DNA from: Adiantum capillus-veneris | Taxonomy: Eukaryota > Streptophyta > Polypodiopsida > Polypodiales > Pteridaceae | Direction: 5' to 3' | NCBI GenBank assembly: GCA_014529385.2 | Contig: CM043962.1 | Span: forward strand, 51,603,905 to 51,667,904 | DNA length: 64,000 nucleotides | In this document: piece after piece, positions 57,614-64,000 of the stretch | How positions within the stretch are numbered: the stretch's first letter is position 1 | How the letters are laid out: each line of letters opens with the position of its first letter | The notes under the pieces: generated by a model | Told to the model about the DNA's origin: nothing | The model's input: only the letters and a program-made list of their open reading frames with translations | Database searches by the model: none | Made by a program: the position numbers and the translations under genes

Positions 57614-58065
57614 CTTTTTACCATAGTTACCAGAAACGGATACAGGGAACGGGAACGGGAGGGTCCGGAACAAGAAGGGAACGAGGAGGAGGAGGGGGGC
57701 CCGGAACGAGAACGGGGCCGGAATGGTTGACTAAAGTAAGGCTTGAATTACCTCCATTCAGCTTAGTCCCAAATCAACCCCAAAACTGCCCTCAAACTGC
57801 CCCAAATATGTCCCCCAAACAGCCCCAAATCTGCCACCAAATGACTACTTTTTTGCCCCCAAATACCTACTTTTGCCCGTTCTGCCCCGCGTTCCGTCAT
57901 TCCGCCTCATGTTCTACCATGTTCCCCCCCCCCCCCCCCCCATTCCGGAACACTGTTCCAGTTAGACCCTGTTCCGGAACCGTGTTCCGTTCCCGACTCC
58001 ATTTCGGGAACGGGAGTCATCCAGAACACCGTTTCGGAATGTTTGGACTGTGTACCGCCTGTTCC
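57612..58065 (-). mobile_element. GGAACG-rich retroposon unit B
   Basis: Same 3' end as unit A, with a longer 5' side reaching the start of LINE fragment 3 at 58066. The 5' side is dense in GTTCC/GGAAC words, including the palindrome TTCCGGAA at 57943 and 57972, and holds a poly-C run (57926-57941). No coding. A family of its own or a LINE 3' UTR variant. Confidence 0.5.
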
Positions 58066-58440
58066 CTCTTACACTACTTTTTACATCTATTAGAGGCTGA
58101 AGTCGGTCTATGCGACTAATCAAATATACAAGTGTGTGTCCTCCATCTATTGAGATAGGACAAACGTACGAAGTAACAGAATGGGGTCATGTGGTAAGGG
58201 GGGAGGGGGTGATATATGGGAGGCTAGGATACAAGATACATGGTATATGAGGGAGGAGGGGTGGAGCTCTATCTCTAGGGGGTCTGGGTGCACAACTATA
58301 TGCTCAGAGAAGTACAATCATGAATTGCATCAAGAAGACTAGCTCCATCCTATGTCAAACAGGGGGTGTAATATTTGGTACATGGGTAAGTGTGGTATAG
58401 GCTGCACATATGATCACGGCTCGCTCTACAACAAAATCTC
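58066..58440 (-). mobile_element. LINE 3'-UTR fragment (copy 3)
   Basis: Closely resembles copy 5 (59761-60032): CATCCGTCTATC/CCATCTATTGAG, GGATGGAGCTCTATCTCTAG, CAAGCTA/CATCAAG...CTCCATCCT, GGTACATGGGT. The minus-strand end GTCGCATAGACCGACTTCAG then CCTCTAATAGATGTAAAAAG is the family's 3' end. The 5' side abuts the tail of copy 4. Confidence 0.6.
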
Positions 58441-59706
58441 TCCTGGGCCAAAATGAAATGTAATGTTATATTAACGTCTTTGACAAGCCAAAAAGACAAA
58501 TGAGACCGGAAGTTACAACCGTATCAGATGTGATAAAATTATATGCGATAAGGCATAAAAGGAAACATCCTAGATCCTCAAACGATCCTAAAGGAAAGGT
58601 TATGAAGATGATAGGCAAGTAGGATACAATCTCAAATTACAAATTGTAGAATGGGGTAAATGAGAAGGACACTCTCATAGGGGAGGCAAAAATGATGAGT
58701 CATCCCATGAACTCTCGCATAGGCCATTGCAGCATAGCATCAATCTCCTCCATGCTGAAAAGCCGAGGAGGTCTCACCTAGTCGCAAGCGATGATACCAT
58801 GTACAATCATGTGTGCACACCGCCTATGCATAAATCTCCGAAGCTTCGGGCATCTCGAACGACCAAGATGGATTGCTCAATCAAGCAATAGACCCTATCG
58901 AGGGGGTATATGGATCTACTGCACCATCCAGAATGGTGCTCATGAAGAAATCCCTAAGCTCGCTTTCGGTTGGCGCTTTGTGTGTAAACTCTTTGGTCCT
59001 CAAATCTCAGTCTCTCTAAACCAACGTATCTCTAGAAGAAAGAGCCCCAAGCATCTCTGGTCCATATAGTCCATGGTCCAAGAAAGTGTTCCAAACCCCT
59101 TTTTAAAGAGACAGTAAAATCCTCCTCAGATCTCATAATAAGCAGAGCAACCGTATGAGTAATGCTCCTCTGTCCAGTGTTCAAGTAAAGTGTGTCCCAA
59201 CTTAAAATTGTGCTGCTTTGAAATTTTAAAATGCCAATTGACAGCAAGAGAAAAAGGAAAAATCACGCCTAGATTTTGAGGAAAATAGTAAAAATTGGCT
59301 CAAAATTTTAATTTTCCTCTTGGGAAATCCAATAAAAGGAACTCTATCTATTGCAAAAATGATTTTTCTCGACAGCGCCTTTGTCTTAGGCTCTCACTAA
59401 TATATTTGACATATCCGCTTCTCTTGAGGTGAGCCTTTGTATCTTCCAGTATCTATCTCCAGCTGATATTTGACCAATGGTAACTTCTCAAAGCATGTCA
59501 GAGACGGGTATCCATGTATCTCGCTCGGCATGTATCCATGTATCTTGCTGCTTTCATACAAAAGATGGGTCCATTGAAAACCACTCATAAGTGTTCACTT
59601 AGTCTATCTCCTCACAGCATTGATGCTTTCACCCACTGAATTGTATTCTTGCACACCACGACCTTGATTTTACCAAGGTTTATTGAGAGATCACTATCAT
59701 GTGCAC

Positions 59707-59708
<2 letters not shown>
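58441..59708 (-). mobile_element. LINE copy 4, 5'-truncated and strongly decayed
   Basis: Starts, on the minus strand, inside RT just after YADD: SDLSINLGKIKVVV (59640-59700). A piece of the C-terminal part is at 59588-59397 (KYQLEIDTGRYKGSPQEKRI). The 3' UTR ends CTTGTCAAAGACGTTAATATA then ACATTACATTTC (58455-58500). About 170 bp near 59210-59380 do not match other copies and may be an insertion. The 5' side abuts the tail of copy 5. Confidence 0.7.
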
Positions 59709-59744
<36 letters not shown>

Positions 59745-60032
59745 AAGAAAGAAAGAAAGATTTTTAACGTCTATGTCAGGCCGAAATCGGCCTATGAGAC
59801 AAATCAAATGTACATTGTGTGTATGTCATCCGTCTATCGGAAAGACAAATGAAACAAAATTGATACAAAACTGAGCTGAAAGTAGGTAGTGGAGTATCTG
59901 AGGAGGGATGGAGCTCTATCTCTAGGGGTATATGCATGTCTGTATGCTCAAGGTAGTACAATCATCAGAATGCATCAAGCTATCTGGCTCCATCCTGTAC
60001 TAATGGGGGGGTGTAAGATGTGGTACATGGGT
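59709..60032 (-). mobile_element. LINE 3'-UTR fragment (copy 5) with GA/GAAA tail
   Basis: Tail 59709-59760, body 59761-60032. The minus-strand end reads GTCTCATAGGCCGATTTCGG then CCTGACATAGACGTTAAAAA. Same subfamily as copy 3. The truncated side abuts the GA tail of copy 6 at 60033. Confidence 0.7.
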
Positions 60033-60081
<49 letters not shown>

Positions 60082-60179
60082 GAAATGAAATGAAATGTTA
60101 TATTAACGTCTTCAAAAGGCCAAAGTGACCTATGAGACCAGAAAGTTACAATGTGGTGGATCTGATACAAAGCTAGCCG

Positions 60180-60475
60180 GGATAGCTAGATCACAGGAGA
60201 TCCAGCATCGGTCGCTGGCAGATCTCATCAATCTTCTCCATGGTCAGTAATCTGACTGGGCGTCGTGCATGTCGAGCCAAAGTGATCCGAATCCTCTGAT
60301 GCAGCCTCCGTCGATGCTGTGTAGTCCTCCTCAGTCGTGGGCGTCTAGATCTCCCCAGCTCAGTCGCTCGGTCGATCAGTGTGCCTCTGGTGTGAGGCGA
60401 CGAGCTCTGCTGCAGTGGTAACTCCTCCGGGTGTCCAATGGCAGCTCTAAAGAAGTCTGTGATCTGTCTTTGAGA
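60180..60475 (-). pseudogene. basic C-terminal extension of LINE ORF2, copy 6
   Basis: Directly after the TAG, in the same frame: SQRQITDFFRAAIGHPEELP, then SSPHTRGTLIDRATELGRSR, then ITLARHARRPVRLLTMEKID and a stop. Matches the open text in copies 1b and 2. Its preservation suggests ORF2 once extended to here. Confidence 0.5.
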
Positions 60476-63400
60476 CTAGCTGGCCTCTCCTCTCATGAGG
60501 CTCTCTCTGTGTCTGCGCAGCTCGATCAAAAACAAACCCAGGCATCTCTGATCCTCGTATCGCATGACTCTAGAGAATGGTCCAAAGCCCTCTCTGAACA
60601 AGCAATGGAAGCGGCCTCGTATCTCGTAGTAGACGGGGCAGTGGCATGTGTAGTGCAACTCTGTCTCAGACTCGATGTCACACAGGGGGCATGTCCTGGC
60701 CTCTGCTGGTACTCCGCTGTATCTCCCCGTCTCAATCCGCAGTTGGTGTGACGATGTGCGTATCTGGCCAATAGCACATCGTATCCCATGAGACAAGTGG
60801 ATGTCCATGTATCTGGGCCTCGTCACAAAGCCATCCTCCGTAAGCTGGAGGAGATGCTCTGTGTAGAAAGCCATCTTCGTGCCCAGTTCCTGTGCCGGCT
60901 GTATCCATGTCCTCTTCGTGTCTAGCTGAGTCAAGTCCTGGCGAATGAGCCTGGTGATCTCGGACTGTGTAAGAGTCAGAGACGGCGCATCTAGTGAGTA
61001 TTGGAAGGGAGGCACTCTGTCTATGCTGAACCCATGCGCCTGAAACCATGATGCCATCTCCCCATACCAGCATGCTGTATCTCCCTGCATGGCTAACTGT
61101 CGAGAGGACTCAAGTGCAAGGCGTGCATATCTGTCTCTAGGAAGTTCCCACATGCGGTGTATGAAGGAGACAGATCTGGTGAGCGCCTCAACCACTAGTG
61201 GCGGGGCAGCTAGCTCTGCTCGTACAATAGTACGTGGTACTGAGGCTTTGGCTCTAATGAGCCGCGAGATCATAGAGACCAGAGGCTTCTCCATGTTCCC
61301 CCATCCATCAGTGCGGCCTGTCCTCCCGTGATGATCCAGTGAAGGTCCCCAAATCTCAACTCCATAAAGCAATGCAGAAGCCACCAAAGTGTCAAAGAGC
61401 CAGAGCTTCAATCGAGGCTCCTGAAACTGAACCTGTGAACACATCCTTTCCAATCTACCCAATGCTGCATGGGCTCAGGTCAATCTAGTCTCTACTGCCC
61501 TCCTCAATGAAAATGCTGGCCCACTAAAAACCACTACAAGGTAAGTGTAAGCATCTGTATACTCCACCTTCTCCTGGCCGTATGTGAATGTTGGCGCTGA
61601 CCTCCTGATCCACTGTGGGGTGGTATTAAATACCATGACCTTGGTTTTACCAAGGTTGACGGACAAACCACTTTCCTGGGCAAACCGATGCAGAGCATCC
61701 AAGTGACGTTGCATCCCCTCCGGAGAGTCAAAGATCAACACAATATCATCAGCATATAACAATAGTGGAATCCATGTCCCTGCCAGCTGTGCACTTCTAT
61801 CACCATCTCTCTCAATGTAGTCAGAAACCTCATCCACATACATACCAAATAGAGTAGGAGAGAGCAGGCAGCCCTGCTTCACCCCAATAGTGGAGTAAAC
61901 CGGTGTGGATAGACCCTCTGGGGTCATACATACCCTACTACTGACCTGTATAATGCCATGACCCCCCAAATGAGCTATGTGGGTACTCCCATCTGCTATA
62001 ATCTGCGCATCAATCTAGCTCTGGGCACTGTGTCAAATGCTTTGCGGAAATCCACAAAGCTACAATAGATCCGTCTCCCACGCGATCTGCCCTCCTCAAT
62101 GATGGCTCTGAGTGTCAAGATATGGTCAAGCGTAGAAAAACCCCTCCTGAAACCTGCCTGCCCTGCTGAGCGTATCCCCTCCCTCTCTGCCCATCTACTC
62201 AGTTGCTGCTCAAGAATAGATGCGTACAACCGTGCCAATGTGTGTCCAATCATGATAGTGCGATAATTCCCAGGCTCCATAGGGTCTCCCGACTTGAAGA
62301 TAGGTACAATAGTAGATAGGCTCCAAGTATCAGGCAAGCCCTCACACATGGCACGGTTAAACATAACTGCTAGAAGCTCTGCTGGTAAATCTCTGGCATG
62401 CGTGAAATGCTCAGCCACTAAGCCATCATGATCATATGCTCTCCCAGTCCTCATCCTGTCAATGGCCTTCCTCACCATCTCAGCGGTGAAAAAAGCATGT
62501 GTGTGTGGGCATGAATCGGGGGGGTCCGGAAGGGGGGGCTGCTCAGGAACTGTGTACAGAGATGATGCATACTGGCCCCACGCCTCTGTAGAAGTGATGG
62601 CAGGGGGAGGGGGGGGGGGGGGGTGCTCATGAAAGAGCCGCCATGCCTCACGTGAGTCCTGACTCAAGAATAGTTGGTATAGATCCTACTCTAGGCGAGC
62701 CAAAAATGTCCTCTTCTTCCGTCGCACTAGGCGTCGGAAGTCAATCTGTGACTGTCTGTGAGTGATGTCCCCTAAAAGCACCTCCCTCTGAAGTATAGCT
62801 CTAGTGTCCTGGCATTCCTCATCATACCAACTGTTCTGGGGCATGCTCCCTGAACGGCGTCTCTGCTCAGGCTGGGTATGTGGGTATGCCTCTGCTGCTG
62901 CATCATGTAGTGTCTGTGTCAGTATAGTAGTAAGCTCCTCCAGAGGTCGCCCTGGCTCCTCTGTGCACAGGCGTCTATAGATCCCATCTATGTATACAGA
63001 GTCCGTCTCCCGTGTGAAGGTGTAGCGAGTAGGGACTGCTGCCCGTAGCCTGTGTGCTACACTAAACTGAAAAGAGATGGTCAACGACACAAGAGCATGG
63101 TCCACTGCCACACCAACAGGTCTGGGTCCAACCGTGAGATCTTGGATACTAGAGATGAGACTCGGCTGTGCCATGACATAATCCACGATGCTGGCTCCAT
63201 GTCTGTGTGGAAAGCATGTAAAACCCCCCGCAGCGGGAAATCTCTGTAGGCCATTCAAGATGGCCAATCCATGTGCAGTCCCCATGTCTATCAAGTATCC
63301 TCCATACTCAGTGTGTTCTCCATCCTGTGATAATCTGGATAGGCCCGTCTCTGCAACATCCAACTCTCTCAGCATCTCCTCTGAAGTATCATAAAATACT

Positions 63401-63903
63401 GTCTGATGATGGGCAGTCCTAGCATTGAAATCCCCTAGAATGATGATATCACCATCTCTAGAGAACTCCGATATGTCATCATCCAAAATAGAGAAGGGGG
63501 ACTGTCCTCTGGGTGGTGCATAAACTGACGTACTCGGGGGAAAGTAGCAAATAGCAATGTAGAGATGTCTGTCTGTCTCTGCTCTCAATCTCACCCACAT
63601 GTACCTAGCTTGCTCATCCCTGTGGGCTATATGTATCAATGGCTGCAACTCCTCCCTGAATAACACTGCCACTCCTCCTGAGCCCCGCCCTCTGTGCGCT
63701 GATCGTGTCTCCTGTCTACAAGCTGTCTCCCATCTATATCCACTAATGTGAGGCATAGATTGCCCCGGGGCCTGATGTGTCTCAGAGTAGAAGACGATGT
63801 CTCTTCCCGTAAAACTATCCTCAAAAGCACCCACATCAAGACACATAGATCCATTACAATTCCAAGTGGCAACTTTGAGTGTGGTCCCATAGGTCTCGCA
63901 CCG
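60476..63903 (-). pseudogene. LINE ORF2 of copy 6 (endonuclease, RT, zinc knuckle)
   Basis: Begins after UGA 63904-63906 with RCETYGTTLKVATWNCNGS; no ATG occurs before the endonuclease motif, the first being at 63846. Endonuclease: DIVFYSETHQAPGQ, GSGGVAVLFREEL, DGDIIILGDFNART, VAVDHALVSLTI. RT: TIVPIFKSGDPMEPGNYRT, GQAGFRRGFSTLDHILTL, FVDFRKAFDTVPRARL, GVKQGCLLSPTLFG, YADD (61745-61756), NLGKTKVMVFN. The zinc knuckle CPLCDIESETELHYTCHC is near 60650-60700. Breaks: stops near 62685 and 61996, a shift near 61970, and a join near 61470. It ends at TAG 60476, after which the basic tail continues in frame. It nicks target DNA and reverse transcribes element RNA. Confidence 0.85.
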
Positions 63904-64000
63904 TCATGTGGAGCGCCGCTCTACAATCACCACCCGGCCATCTCTGTAGAAGGCCGTCTTTCCCTTCTCCCTTGCCGTTTGAATCTCTGGCATTACCTCT
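63904..64000 (-). pseudogene. LINE ORF1 of copy 6, 3' end (partial)
   Basis: The last 31 codons: EVMPEIQTAREKGKTAFYRD then GRVVIVERRST and UGA (63904-63906). Same block as in copies 1a and 2. The part seen here has no break, and the rest lies beyond the window. Confidence 0.75.

Larger units (their letters stand above)
60033..64000 (-). mobile_element. LINE copy 6, best preserved, cut by window end
   Basis: Minus strand. The tail is GA (60033-60078) plus GAAAT repeats, that is ATTTC repeats then CT on the coding strand. The 3' UTR is about 60079-60180. ORF2 (60476-63903), the UGA junction (63904-63906) and the end of ORF1 follow; the rest lies past the window. Only a few breaks spoil ORF2. 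Confidence 0.9.

Noticed and set aside
57943-57979. TTCCGGAA palindromes as true heat-shock elements
   Set aside because: The spacing between units does not give a regular three-unit array; kept only as a remark in the finding on these units.
57421-58119. 232-codon plus-strand frame, Pro-rich with an Arg-Glu run
   Set aside because: Produced by GA tract, CCCAAA repeats and poly-C in retroposon units A and B; no domain.

Overview
The window is a stretch of plant nuclear DNA made almost entirely of retrotransposons inserted into and beside one another. Long AT-rich spacers, many GA/CT, GT and poly-C microsatellites, Ty1/copia and Ty3/gypsy elements, LINEs with a C-terminal zinc knuckle, and a Penelope-like reverse transcriptase (RT) remnant point to a land plant with a large genome. 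My guess is a fern, lycophyte or gymnosperm rather than a flowering plant, but nothing here settles that. I see no rRNA, tRNA, CRISPR, phage or bacterial feature. The one host gene piece I trust is a terminal exon of a SpoU/TrmL-type RNA methyltransferase (44750-45084, minus).

Layout. (1) 1-12293: a decayed Ty3/gypsy element (plus strand) with a cut 5' LTR (1-583) and a full 3' LTR (10287-12293). A short copia element with 192-bp LTRs (5954-9641) sits inside its integrase. It keeps gag, protease and a small RT/RNase H tail but no integrase, so it is non-autonomous. (2) 12294-18115: a minus-strand Penelope-like RT remnant, split by a decayed minus-strand copia (12539-17843, TSD CCATT). (3) 18116-26300: weak minus-strand coding traces of unknown function, split by an intact plus-strand copia of the same family (20816-25948): identical 227-bp LTRs, TSD CCAAA, one 1428-aa ORF. 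(4) 26500-39120: AT-rich spacer holding two LINE ORF1-like fragments, a decayed copia fragment, a fold-back element and a decayed gypsy gag-protease remnant. (5) 39120-44750: microsatellite-rich spacer with a 42-bp minisatellite encoding a 14-residue coiled-coil repeat, and tRNA-like SINE candidates. (6) 44750-45084: the methyltransferase exon. (7) 45281-64000: an array of LINEs and smaller retroposons, all on the minus strand, mostly head to tail, with the 5' end of one copy usually abutting the CT tail (GA on the plus strand) of the next. It lies upstream of the exon's splice acceptor and so probably fills an intron.

Most interesting points. In all three LINE copies where the junction is visible, ORF1 and ORF2 are in the same frame and separated by one UGA followed by C, with the next 26 nt identical, and in two of the copies there is no AUG before the endonuclease motif. 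This suggests stop-codon readthrough. The SINE candidates end in a sequence resembling the LINE 3' end, which suggests the LINEs mobilise them. The uniform orientation and the CT tracts at the joints suggest that new copies insert into the CT tails of older ones.
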